DNA of 10,243 nt from Chloroflexota bacterium (GCA_016199375.1 JACQGV010000087.1:1-10243), one strand, 5' to 3'; counted from the stretch's first letter, positions 1-6,832 are shown. The notes: generated by a model from the letters alone, not told the origin. Numbers and translations are program-made.

Positions 1-36
1 CTCTCAACCTGGACAATAGATGGAACAGCCCCGAAT

Positions 37-95
37 CCTAGCAAGGTGATGAAAAAGGGGGATGGTTCGCTGGACTTTTTCAGCAGCCTGCTAGG
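37..95. repeat. Imperfect 21-bp inverted repeat (stem-loop or MITE-like remnant)
   Basis: Positions 37-57 and 75-95 are inverted copies of each other with 18 of 21 positions matching, separated by 17 bases. The arms start with CCTAGCA and end in a run of five A (five T on the other arm). The element lies in a gene-free stretch and could fold into a long hairpin in RNA. It may be the terminator of an upstream gene outside the window, or a short dispersed repeat with terminal inverted repeats. No flanking target duplication was identified. Confidence 0.6.
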
Positions 96-100
96 CTCAT

Positions 101-163
101 GGTTCGACAGGCTCACCATGAGAGTGAAAAGACCGCTCGTCCTGAGCCTGTCGAAGGACGAGC
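101..163. repeat. Dispersed palindromic repeat with two alternative stems
   Basis: A perfect 13-bp inverted repeat (TTCGACAGGCTCA at 103-115 and its complement TGAGCCTGTCGAA at 143-155) encloses 27 bases. A second perfect 9-bp stem, GCTCGTCCT at 135-143 against AGGACGAGC at 155-163, uses part of the same bases, so only one of the two can form at a time. The core resembles a very common intergenic repeat of GC-rich genomes, whose spurious translation gives peptides such as LSLSKDE. It occupies the leader region before the fumarase genes. No convincing promoter for them was found between 1 and 211. Confidence 0.75.
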
Positions 164-201
164 CCCCGTCTAGGGACCACTACGCAGACCCGAGCGGCCA
201 G

Positions 202-206
202 GGAGG
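202..206 (+). promoter_or_regulatory. Ribosome binding site that fixes the fumarase alpha start
   Basis: GGAGG at 202-206 lies five bases before ATG 212. An in-frame GTG at 206 overlaps this motif and so cannot use it, which favours the ATG at 212. Confidence 0.7.
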
Positions 207-211
207 TGAGC

Positions 212-1057
212 ATGCGCACCATCCACGCCGATAAGATCAGCCAGGCCGTGGCCCGCCTGGTTGTGGAGGCGAACACCGTGCTGGGGGAGGACATGCTGCG
301 GGCCTTCGACCGCGCCCTCGCCCGCGAGTCCTCCCCCGCGGGCCGCAGCGTCCTCATCATGCTCCAGGACAACGCCCGTCTCTCGCGGGAGGAGGGCGCA
401 GCCTACTGCCAGGACACCGGCTTCGCCATCGCCTTCGTGGAGGTCGGCAGCGAGGTCCACATCGAGGGCGGCACCCTCCAGCAAGCTATAGATGAGGGCG
501 TGCGCCGGGGCTACAAGGAGGGGTTCCTCCGCGCCTCCATCGTCCAGGACCCCCTCTTCAACCGCAAGAACACGGGCGATAACACCCCGGCGGTCGTCCA
601 CATCGAGCAGGTGCCCGGCGAGCGCCTGGCGATCACCATGATGGCCAAGGGCGGCGGGTGCGAGAACCGCAGCCAGTTCAAGATGCTCAAGCCCTCCGAC
701 GGGCTGCCCGGAGTCATGGACTTCATCGTGGGCTGCATCGCCAACGCGGGGCCCGACGCCTGCCCGCCCCTCATCGCCGGGGTGGGCCTCGGCGGCACCT
801 TCGAGAAGGCGGCGCTCCTCTCCAAGAAGGCCCTGCTACGGGAGCTGGGCTCGCCCAACCCCGACCCCAAGCTCGATGAGCTGGAACGCAACGCCCTGGA
901 GCGGGCCAACAAGCTCGGTATCGGGCCCCAGGGCTACGGGGGCGACACTACCGCCCTCGCCGTCCAAATCCTCAGCTACCCCTGCCACATCGCCAGCCTG
1001 CCCGTGGCCGTCACCATCGAGTGCCACGCCCACCGCCACAAGCACGTGGAGCTGTAA
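212..1057 (+). CDS. fumA: Class I fumarate hydratase, alpha subunit
   Basis: This 281-residue protein is the iron-sulfur subunit of a two-subunit class I fumarase, which hydrates fumarate to L-malate in the cytoplasm. The three cysteines expected to bind the oxygen-sensitive [4Fe-4S] cluster are visible: C66 in YCQDTG, C184 in ACPP and C271 in the C-terminal ECHAHRH. The GGGCENRS motif at about 147-154 and GPQGYGGDTT at about 238-247 are also typical of this family. Length matches the usual 280 residues of stand-alone alpha subunits. The beta subunit follows after 16 bases, so the two are surely co-transcribed. Related two-subunit hydro-lyases act on tartrate, but the succinate dehydrogenase genes downstream favour fumarate. 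I cannot exclude a different hydroxy-acid substrate from sequence alone. Confidence 0.93.
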   Translation: MRTIHADKISQAVARLVVEANTVLGEDMLRAFDRALARESSPAGRSVLIMLQDNARLSREEGAAYCQDTGFAIAFVEVGSEVHIEGGTLQQAIDEGVRRGYKEGFLRASIVQDPLFNRKNTGDNTPAVVHIEQVPGERLAITMMAKGGGCENRSQFKMLKPSDGLPGVMDFIVGCIANAGPDACPPLIAGVGLGGTFEKAALLSKKALLRELGSPNPDPKLDELERNALERANKLGIGPQGYGGDTTALAVQILSYPCHIASLPVAVTIECHAHRHKHVEL

Positions 1058-1073
1058 CACCAGGAGCGTAGCC

Positions 1074-1649
1074 ATGCCGCAAACAAGCGCCCCCGCCCCG
1101 CGCAAGCCCGTGCGCCCGCCCCTGGCCGACGCGGACACAGAGGCCCTGCGCGCCGGCGACCTGGTCGCCATCACCGGCGTCCTCTACACCGCCCGCGACG
1201 CGGCCCACGCGCTGATGATCGCGGCCCTGGACGCCGGCAAGCCCCTCCCCTTCGATGTCAAGGGGCAGATCATCTACTACGTGGGCCCCACGCCCCCTCG
1301 CCCCGGCCAGGTCATCGGCTCGGCGGGCCCCACCACCGCGGGCCGCATGGACGCCTACGCGCCGCGGCTGCTCGCCCTGGGGCTCAAGGGGATGATCGGC
1401 AAAGGCTACCGCAATCAGGAGGTCAAGGACGCCCTCAAGCGCCACAAGGCCATCTACCTCGGGGCCGTCGGCGGCGCCGGGGCCTACCTGCGCAAGCACA
1501 TCATCAAGGTGGAGATGGTAGCCTACGAGGACCTGGGCACGGAGGCGGTCCGGCGGCTGGAGGTGGTGGACTTCCCCGCCATCGTCATCAACGACTGCTT
1601 CGGCGGAGACCTCTACGCCGCCGGGCAGCGCCAGTACCAGCATGCCTAG
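1074..1649 (+). CDS. fumB: Class I fumarate hydratase, beta subunit
   Basis: This 191-residue protein is the second subunit of the class I fumarase and supplies the swivelling domain that completes the active site. Family motifs are SAGPTTAGRMD at about 83-93, IGKG near 112, YLGAVGGAGAYL near 128-139, and the C-terminal VDFPAIVINDCFGGDLY, where E. coli-type enzymes carry E.FPAFI.VDD. The start at ATG 1074 is supported by AGGAG at 1062-1066, seven bases upstream. An open frame continues upstream of it but only over the alpha gene in another reading frame, so that extension is rejected. The first 20 residues are proline- and alanine-rich and look like a flexible tail. The symbol denotes the beta subunit, not the E. 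coli FumB isoenzyme. Confidence 0.92.
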   Translation: MPQTSAPAPRKPVRPPLADADTEALRAGDLVAITGVLYTARDAAHALMIAALDAGKPLPFDVKGQIIYYVGPTPPRPGQVIGSAGPTTAGRMDAYAPRLLALGLKGMIGKGYRNQEVKDALKRHKAIYLGAVGGAGAYLRKHIIKVEMVAYEDLGTEAVRRLEVVDFPAIVINDCFGGDLYAAGQRQYQHA

Positions 1650-1670
1650 AGCTTGTTCCTTCAAAAACCC

Positions 1671-1792
1671 CAGGGGGCGGAGCCCCGGAGTTTACCCTGA
1701 GCGTAGCCGCAGGGCCGGGGGAACTGGGGGTGTCCCCCGGAACCGCTTTTTTCGTCCCCCTCTCCAGCTGGAGAGGGGGCCAGGGGGTGAGG
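1671..1792. repeat. Composite GC-rich dispersed repeat between fum and sdh
   Basis: The fum-sdh spacer is built from several short palindromic modules. One is AGGGGGCGGAGCCCCGG near 1672-1688. A CCCTG/CAGGG hairpin lies at 1695-1699 and 1710-1714. A perfect 24-bp palindrome with no spacer occupies 1756-1779 (CCCCCTCTCCAG and its complement). The trailing GGGGCCAGGGGGTGAGG ends at 1792. The same order of modules recurs in shortened form at 9206-9305, including CCCCCTCTCC and GGGGCCAGGGGTGAGG. This looks like a genome-wide intergenic repeat rather than sequence belonging to either operon. Confidence 0.7.
1724..1752 (+). terminator. Possible Rho-independent terminator after fum
   Basis: CTGGGGG at 1724-1730 pairs with CCCCCGG at 1734-1740 (one G:U pair) around a three-base loop. 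Six T follow at 1747-1752. The six bases between the stem and the T-run make this weaker than a textbook terminator, and the stem may simply be part of the surrounding repeat. Confidence 0.4.
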
Positions 1793-1798
1793 TATGCC

Positions 1799-1827
1799 TT
1801 GTTGGCCCCGAGCCCCTGTGCTACACT
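1799..1827 (+). promoter_or_regulatory. Predicted sigma70-type promoter of the sdh operon
   Basis: TTGTTG at 1799-1804 and TACACT at 1822-1827 are separated by exactly 17 bases. The -10 box is preceded by TG at 1819-1820, an extended -10 motif. Transcription would start near 1834 and leave a leader of about 30 bases before ATG 1864. The -35 match is only three of six, so the extended -10 probably carries the activity. This places sdhABE under its own promoter, separate from fum. Confidence 0.55.
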
Positions 1828-1863
1828 CGCGCGGGCCGTTTCAGCTATCCAGGATGAGGGCCT

Positions 1864-3558
1864 ATGCTGCAACATGATGTCATCGTCGTAGGCGGAGGGC
1901 TGGCGGGGATGCGGGCGGCCCTGGAAGCCAAACGCCGCCACGCCGATGTCGCCCTGATCTCCAAGGTCCACCCTGTCCGCAGCCACTCCGTGGCCGCCCA
2001 GGGCGGGATCAACGCCCCCCTGGGACAGAGCGACACCTGGGAGTCCCACGCCTACGACACCGTCAAGGGCTCCGACTACCTGGGCGACCAGGACGCCATC
2101 GAGGCCCTCTCCCGCGAGGCGGCCCAGGCCGTCGTTGACCTGGAGAACATGGGCGTCGCCTTCTATCGCGGCCCCGACGGGCGGCTGGCGCCCCGCAACT
2201 TCGGCGGCGCCTCTACCGCCCGCACCTACTTTGTGGGCGCCATCACCGGCCACGCCATCCTCCACGTGATGTACGAGCAGCTCCTGCGGGCCGGCGTCAA
2301 GATTTACGAGGAGTGGTTCGTCACCAGCCTCGTCAACGAAGGCGGCTTCACGGCTGGGCTAGTGGCGCAAGAGCTGCTCACCGGGCGGTTCCACCCCATC
2401 CAGGCCAAGGCCATCATCCTCTGCACCGGAGGCTGCGGGCGGGTCTACGAGCCCAGCACCAACGCTCTCATCTGCACCGGCGACGGCATGTCCCTGGCCT
2501 GGCGGGCGGGGGCGCCCCTCATGGACATGGAGATGGTCCAGTACCATCCCACCACCCTGCCCAGCAACGGCGCCCTCATGACCGAGGGCGCCCGGGGCGA
2601 CGGCGCCTACCTGCGCAACGCCCTGGGCGACCGCTTCATGAGCAAGTACGCCCCCAACAAGCTGGAGCTGGCCAGCCGCGATGTGGTCTCGCGGGCCGAG
2701 CAGGTCGAGATAGACGAGGGGCGCGGGGTGGATGACGGCCTGGGCGCCAAGAGCTGCGTCTACCTCGACTGCACCCACCTGCCCCGGGAATTCATCCTGG
2801 AGCGCCTGGGCGAGATCTACGAGATCGCCCGCCAGTTCGCCAACGTGGACATCACCACGCAGCCCGTGCCCGTGCGGCCGGGCATGCACTACATGATGGG
2901 CGGCATCAAGACCAATGTGGACGGCCGCACCCGCGTCCCCGGGCTCTACGCCGCCGGGGAGTGTGCCTGCGTCAGCGTCCACGGCGGCAACCGCCTGGGC
3001 GCCAACTCCCTCCTGGACACCGTCATCTTCGGACGCCGCGCCGGCGCCCACGCCGCCGAGTTCGCCCGCCAGGTGGAGTTCCGGCCTCTATCCGAGGGCG
3101 CCGTGCTCGACTCCGAGCGGCGAGCGCAGGAGGTCCTGGGCCGGCCCGCCAACGGCGACAGCATCGCCAAGGTCAGGATGGAGCTGGGCCAGACCATGCA
3201 CCAGTACGCGGGGGTCTGGCGCGACGGCAAGGGGCTCAACACCGCCCTGAGCCGCATCTACAGTCTCAAGGAACGCTATCAGAGAGCCCCCGTCCAGGAC
3301 AAGGGCAAGGTCTTCAACACCAACCTCGTCTTCCACTGGGAGCTGGGCTACATGCTGGACAACGCCGAGGCCATCCTGGTCTCGGCCATCCACCGCACCG
3401 AGAGCCGGGGGGCCCACTACCGCACCGACTGCCCGGAGCGGGACGACCAGAGCTGGCTGAAGCATATCGTGCTCGACTACCGGCCCGGCGCCGCGCCCGG
3501 CATCCAGTACGCCCCCGTCACCATAACCCGGTGGAAGCCGGAAAAGCGCGTCTACTAG
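1864..3558 (+). CDS. sdhA: Succinate dehydrogenase/fumarate reductase flavoprotein subunit
   Basis: This 564-residue subunit binds FAD and interconverts succinate and fumarate. The Rossmann motif GGGLAGMRAA sits at residues 10-19. RSHSVAAQGGINA follows, with H41 in the position of the histidine that covalently binds FAD. Other family blocks are TGGCGRVYEPSTNA, MEMVQYHPTTL, EGARGDGAYLRN, the active-site block SRDVVSRA, PGMHYMMGGIKTN, and the C-terminal FAD-binding AAGECACVSVHGGNRLGANSLL. There is no twin-arginine or other signal, since the Rossmann fold begins almost at residue 1, so the enzyme faces the cytoplasm. The stop is followed after ten bases by sdhB. Because the partner subunits are of type E, the physiological direction (succinate oxidation or fumarate reduction) cannot be read from this subunit. 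Confidence 0.96.
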   Translation: MLQHDVIVVGGGLAGMRAALEAKRRHADVALISKVHPVRSHSVAAQGGINAPLGQSDTWESHAYDTVKGSDYLGDQDAIEALSREAAQAVVDLENMGVAFYRGPDGRLAPRNFGGASTARTYFVGAITGHAILHVMYEQLLRAGVKIYEEWFVTSLVNEGGFTAGLVAQELLTGRFHPIQAKAIILCTGGCGRVYEPSTNALICTGDGMSLAWRAGAPLMDMEMVQYHPTTLPSNGALMTEGARGDGAYLRNALGDRFMSKYAPNKLELASRDVVSRAEQVEIDEGRGVDDGLGAKSCVYLDCTHLPREFILERLGEIYEIARQFANVDITTQPVPVRPGMHYMMGGIKTNVDGRTRVPGLYAAGECACVSVHGGNRLGANSLLDTVIFGRRAGAHAAEFARQVEFRPLSEGAVLDSERRAQEVLGRPANGDSIAKVRMELGQTMHQYAGVWRDGKGLNTALSRIYSLKERYQRAPVQDKGKVFNTNLVFHWELGYMLDNAEAILVSAIHRTESRGAHYRTDCPERDDQSWLKHIVLDYRPGAAPGIQYAPVTITRWKPEKRVY

Positions 3559-3568
3559 GGGAGGCCCC

Positions 3569-4519
3569 ATGCAGGTCACCTACCTGGTCAAGCGCCTCAA
3601 CCCCGAGAGGGAGAGGAGCCCCCGCTTCGAGCAGTTCAGCCTCGAAGTTGGAGAGTACGACTCCGTCCTCGATGGCCTGATCAAGGTCCGGGAGGAGCTG
3701 GACGGCAGCCTGGCCCTGCGCTGCTCCTGCCGGGCCGCCATCTGCGGCTCCTGCGCCATGCGGGTCAACGGCGAGCCCCGGCTCATGTGCAAGACCAGAG
3801 TCCGGGACGTCGCCGAGGACGGTCAGGTCAAGGTCGAGCCCATCGGCAACCTGCCCGTGCTGAAGGACCTAGTGGTGGACATGGGCCCGTTCTGGGAGAA
3901 GGTCCGGGCGGTCAAGCCCTGGCTGGAGCCGCCCCCCGAGAAACCCGAGCGGGAGTACCTGGCCCCCAACGAGGCGATGCGCGAGGTCGTGGGGGCGCTG
4001 GCCTGCGTCATGTGCGGCGCCTGCGTCTCCAACTGCACCGTCTGGGAGGTGGACCCCAACTTCCTGGGGCCCGCCGCCCTCGCCAAGGCCCACCGCTTCG
4101 TGGCCGACCCCCGCAACAGCGATAACGCCGAGCGGCTGAAGCAGCTGGGCGAGTATACGGGCATCTGGGACTGCACCCACTGCTTCTACTGCGTGCAGGC
4201 CTGCCCCAAGGACGTGGCGCCCATGGAGCGCATCCTGGCCCTGCGCCGGGAGGCCATCGCCCACGGCTACACCAACCACAACGGCGTGCGCCACAGCGAC
4301 TCCTTCGCCCAGTCGGTCAAGCAGAGCGGCTCGCTCAACGAGGGCCGGCTGGCGGTGGAGTCCCAGGGCTACCTGAACCTGCCCGCGCTGCTGGGCCTGC
4401 TCCCCGTAGGGCTGCGGGCGCTGCGGGCCGGCAAGATGCCCTCCCCGTTCCACCACAAGCGCCCGGGCGCCGCGCACGTGAAGCGCATCTTTGAGAAAGT
4501 GGAGGGACCGCGATCGTGA
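3569..4519 (+). CDS. sdhB: Succinate dehydrogenase iron-sulfur subunit, type-E variant
   Basis: This 316-residue protein passes electrons from the flavin to the quinone side. The N-terminal ferredoxin domain has [2Fe-2S] ligands C54, C59, C62 and C74. The C-terminal domain has CVMCGACVSNC (C146, C149, C152, C156) and CTHCFYCVQACP (C202, C205, C208, C212). Classical SdhB lacks the cysteine equivalent to C205 and there holds a [3Fe-4S] cluster. Its presence suggests a second [4Fe-4S] cluster, as described for the type-E enzymes of Sulfolobus. The protein is about 70-80 residues longer than E. coli SdhB, with a tail (about 220-316) ending in a PSPFHHKRPG block. GGGGAGG at 3558-3564 supports the start. 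The stop overlaps the next start as GTGA, which points to translational coupling with the HdrB-like subunit. Confidence 0.94.
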   Translation: MQVTYLVKRLNPERERSPRFEQFSLEVGEYDSVLDGLIKVREELDGSLALRCSCRAAICGSCAMRVNGEPRLMCKTRVRDVAEDGQVKVEPIGNLPVLKDLVVDMGPFWEKVRAVKPWLEPPPEKPEREYLAPNEAMREVVGALACVMCGACVSNCTVWEVDPNFLGPAALAKAHRFVADPRNSDNAERLKQLGEYTGIWDCTHCFYCVQACPKDVAPMERILALRREAIAHGYTNHNGVRHSDSFAQSVKQSGSLNEGRLAVESQGYLNLPALLGLLPVGLRALRAGKMPSPFHHKRPGAAHVKRIFEKVEGPRS

Positions 4520-5394
4520 AGTACGCCTGGTATCCGGGCTGCGTCTCCCAGGGTGGCTGCCCGGAGCTATACACGTCCATGGCAAAGGTCTGCTCCGTGC
4601 TGGGCATCGAGCTGGAGGAGCTCAAGGGGGCGGCCTGCACCGGCGCCGGCGTCCTCACCGAGCGCAACCCCGAGCTGGCCGACACCCTCAACGCCCGCAC
4701 CTTCGCTATGGCGGAGCAGGTGGGCGCGCCCCTGCTCACCAACTGCAGCACCTGCCAGGGGGTCATGAGCCAGGCTAACGCCAAGCTCCAGGCAGACGCG
4801 AAGTATCGGGCCCGCGTCAATGGGCACCTGGCCGCGGAAGGGCTGGAGTACAAGGGCACCGCCGTCGTGAAGCACCTGCTGTGGGCGCTGGTGGAGGACT
4901 ACGGCCTCGACAACTTCAAGGCCAAGGTCGTGCGACCCCTCGCCGGGCTCAAGGCCGCGCCCTTCTACGGCTGCTACATCCTGCGTCCCACCAAGGCCCT
5001 GGGCATAGATGAGACGCCCGCCCGCAGGCGCTACCTGGAGCTGCTCATCGCCGCCTGCGGCGCCGAGCCCGTGGACTACGACGGCAAGTTCAAGTGCTGC
5101 GGCTTCCCCATCCTCACCATGAACGAGAAGAACTCCGTGAATATGGTGGGCACCCACACCCTGGACGCCAAGGGCCACGGCGCCCACTGCATGGTCACCC
5201 CCTGCCCCCTCTGCCACCTGAACCTGGACGGCTACCAGATCAAGGCCGCCGGCATGAAGGGGCAGCAGATCAACATACCCATCCTCCACCTGCCCCAGCT
5301 CCTGGGGCTCGCCCTGGGCCTCAGCGCCAAAGAGCTGCGACTCAACCACCACATCATCTCCACCCAGGCCGTGACGGCGCTGGCGAAAGCGTAG
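4516..5394 (+). CDS. sdhE: HdrB-like CCG-domain subunit of type-E succinate dehydrogenase
   Basis: This 292-residue protein has two cysteine-rich CCG domains, as in heterodisulfide reductase subunit B and in the SdhE/MfrE subunit of type-E succinate:quinone oxidoreductases. The C-terminal domain is complete: C153, C194-C195 (KCCGFP), C230 and C233 (PCPLC). The N-terminal domain has C9, C41, C77 and C80, but reads AACTG where the family has CC, so one of five ligands is missing. No transmembrane helix is apparent. It replaces the usual heme-binding anchor, probably as a peripheral membrane subunit (inference from characterised type-E enzymes). GTG 4516 overlaps the sdhB stop, with GGAGG at 4501-4505 upstream. 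The name SdhE here is not the unrelated flavinylation factor. An HdrB function in disulfide reduction is less likely in this sdhAB context. Confidence 0.9.
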   Translation: MKYAWYPGCVSQGGCPELYTSMAKVCSVLGIELEELKGAACTGAGVLTERNPELADTLNARTFAMAEQVGAPLLTNCSTCQGVMSQANAKLQADAKYRARVNGHLAAEGLEYKGTAVVKHLLWALVEDYGLDNFKAKVVRPLAGLKAAPFYGCYILRPTKALGIDETPARRRYLELLIAACGAEPVDYDGKFKCCGFPILTMNEKNSVNMVGTHTLDAKGHGAHCMVTPCPLCHLNLDGYQIKAAGMKGQQINIPILHLPQLLGLALGLSAKELRLNHHIISTQAVTALAKA

Positions 5395-5433
5395 GCCTTC
5401 GTAGCATCCAAGAAAGCCCCGTCCGCGATAGGG

Positions 5434-5465
5434 AAGAGCCCCCTCCGGCGCGAGAGGGGGCTCTT
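5434..5465. terminator. Stem-loop between convergent genes, probable terminator
   Basis: AAGAGCCCCCTC at 5434-5445 pairs perfectly over 12 bp with 5454-5465 around an eight-base loop. It lies between the sdhE stop (5394) and the stop of the convergent membrane-protein gene (5493), the expected place for a shared terminator. Neither side has a real T-run, so termination may be inefficient or need Rho. Confidence 0.6.
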
Positions 5466-5492
5466 GCTTAGAACCGGCAAAACCCCGATGGC

Positions 5493-6167
5493 CTACATCG
5501 CCTTCATCTCGCGGCGAGTGATCCATAGCCCTATCACCAGGGTCCACAGAGAGCTCAGCAGGGCCAAAGCGGCGAAAACAAGGTCCTGGGACCTGGTGGG
5601 AGTTGAGAAGACCGAGGGTATGCCGGACACAATGACCGTGACAGCCCCCAATATGAGAAGCGCCCACCCAGCCCATTTGGGATAGACGGTGCTCAGCGCC
5701 ATCCCTAGGCCTACAAAGGCCAGGGCTAGCCACCAAGCGGTGATAGTTAGCGCAAAGAGGGAGCGCGCTGCGAAAACTATAGGTTCCCCTATAGCGACAC
5801 CGGCTGCCCCTTTCTCAGCGGCGAAAGTGGCCCCTATTTGGAGGGCGAAGGTAGTGGTGAAGAGACCGGCGGAGACTAGAACACCATAGAAACCCAGGCG
5901 CGCCCACACGCTAGCAGCGCCCGTGGGCATTGAGCGATAGATGTCGGCAAAGCCTATCACCAGGGACCAGATCCCCACGGCCAGCCCAAGAAAGGCTAGC
6001 TTAGCCAGGCCTGGATTCTTGGCCAGGGCTGCCATAGCCTGGGCGCTGTTAGTTGGGTCGTCGGCCCTGGGCGCCAGGATATTGAACACAACGGTAAGGA
6101 TTGCCCCCACAATCAATCCAACACCGGCTATCCTTTGAAGGACATCGCCCTTATATGTCTCTGGCAT
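5493..6167 (-). CDS. Unrecognised six-helix membrane protein
   Basis: I do not recognise a family with confidence; DUF4386-like proteins have a similar length and helix pattern, but this is only a guess. The 224-residue protein has about six hydrophobic segments near residues 12-32, 53-74, 91-113, 129-158, 165-186 and 196-216. Short loops and a basic C-terminal end (TRREMK) complete it. No catalytic motif is visible. The start at ATG 6167 is supported by AAAGGGAGGG on the minus strand at 6184-6175, seven bases upstream. A longer frame exists upstream but has no ribosome site. Sampled lines of this gene are about 60% GC, against 65-75% for neighbours, and codons ending in A or T are frequent, so it may be a later arrival. 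It is convergent to sdhE, so it is unlikely to be an Sdh anchor. Confidence 0.8.
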   Translation of the reverse strand: MPETYKGDVLQRIAGVGLIVGAILTVVFNILAPRADDPTNSAQAMAALAKNPGLAKLAFLGLAVGIWSLVIGFADIYRSMPTGAASVWARLGFYGVLVSAGLFTTTFALQIGATFAAEKGAAGVAIGEPIVFAARSLFALTITAWWLALAFVGLGMALSTVYPKWAGWALLILGAVTVIVSGIPSVFSTPTRSQDLVFAALALLSSLWTLVIGLWITRREMKAM

Positions 6168-6301
6168 GATATGTCCCTCCCTTTGCCATAAATCTGCGGA
6201 CATCGTACAACTCTTTGTCAACATGGCAGACCATGGCTTGGAGCCAACGGACGGTAGGCAAGACATTGCCGTTGCAGTGGCCAGGGCGCTCGCCAGCCGC
6301 T

Positions 6302-6832
6302 TTAGTTAGCTGTCCGAAGCTGGTACAGCAGCAGCGTCGCCAGGGTCTTCGCGTCCTGGATTTCGCCCGTATGGGCCCGCGCCAGCGCCTCGGCCAGGGT
6401 CAGACGCACCGGCGCGATCTCCTCATCGAAATCGGGGCGGTGCTGGCTGGGGCGCAGCCGGGTGCAGAGGAAGGCGTGCAGGTACTCGGTGCAGAAGCCC
6501 GGCGCCGAGTAGAACCCGCCCAGGCGCTCCAGCCCGCCGGGCTCGTAGCCCGTCTCCTCGCCCAGCTCGCGGGCGGCGGCAGCCTCCGGCGCCTCGCCGG
6601 GCTCCAGCGTCCCCGCCGGCAGCTCCAGCAGTGTCTTGCCCGTCGCGTGGCGGTACTGGCTGACGAAGAGGATGCGCCCCTCGCCGTCCTCGGCCAGCAT
6701 CACCACAGCGCCCGGGTGGACCACCACCTCACGCTGGGAATGGCGTCCGCCCGCCAGGGCCACCTCGTCCACCTGGACCTTGATGACGCGGCCCGAGAAA
6801 ACGGCCTGGGAGCGGACCAGCCGCTCAGGCAT
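6302..6832 (-). CDS. NUDIX hydrolase, ADP-ribose pyrophosphatase type
   Basis: This 176-residue protein carries a perfect NUDIX box at residues 74-96: G, five residues, E, seven residues, then RELGEETGY. The preceding ELPAG (70-74) and the strand FVSQYRHATG (56-65) are typical of the NudF/ADP-ribose pyrophosphatase group, which splits ADP-ribose into AMP and ribose 5-phosphate. The start ATG shares its A with the stop of the upstream acetyltransferase gene (TGATG), so translation is coupled. AGGAGG lies about ten bases upstream. An open frame extends further upstream to about 7165 but only through the acetyltransferase gene in another frame, so it is rejected. Co-transcription with NAD kinase fits a role in handling NAD breakdown products (inference). 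Other nucleoside diphosphate sugars remain possible substrates. Confidence 0.9.
   Translation of the reverse strand: MPERLVRSQAVFSGRVIKVQVDEVALAGGRHSQREVVVHPGAVVMLAEDGEGRILFVSQYRHATGKTLLELPAGTLEPGEAPEAAAARELGEETGYEPGGLERLGGFYSAPGFCTEYLHAFLCTRLRPSQHRPDFDEEIAPVRLTLAEALARAHTGEIQDAKTLATLLLYQLRTAN

Noticed and set aside
46..234. A 62-codon plus-strand open frame before the fumarase genes
   Set aside because: It runs through the two inverted-repeat elements and its peptide contains the LSLSKDE string typical of spurious translation of that repeat.
1756..1779. The perfect 24-bp palindrome as a terminator of fum
   Set aside because: No T-run follows it on either strand; the T-run at 1747-1752 precedes it. 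It fits better as a dispersed-repeat module.
2359..3051. A 230-codon minus-strand open frame within sdhA
   Set aside because: It is the antisense shadow of conserved FAD-binding blocks, with repetitive Gly/Ala/Val composition and no domain.
4567..5736. A 389-codon open frame on the minus strand, opposite sdhE
   Set aside because: It is antisense to a gene with clear cysteine motifs, has low-complexity Gly/Ala/Val/His-rich content, and no recognisable domain; typical of high-GC shadow frames.
5493..6167. The six-helix membrane protein as the missing membrane anchor of the succinate dehydrogenase
   Set aside because: It is on the opposite strand, separated by a terminator-like stem-loop, has no heme-ligand pattern like SdhC/SdhD and a different base composition.
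6198..6221. A promoter for the six-helix membrane protein from a minus-strand TTGACA at 6221-6216
   Set aside because: No acceptable -10 hexamer is found 16-18 bases downstream, so only an isolated -35 match remains.
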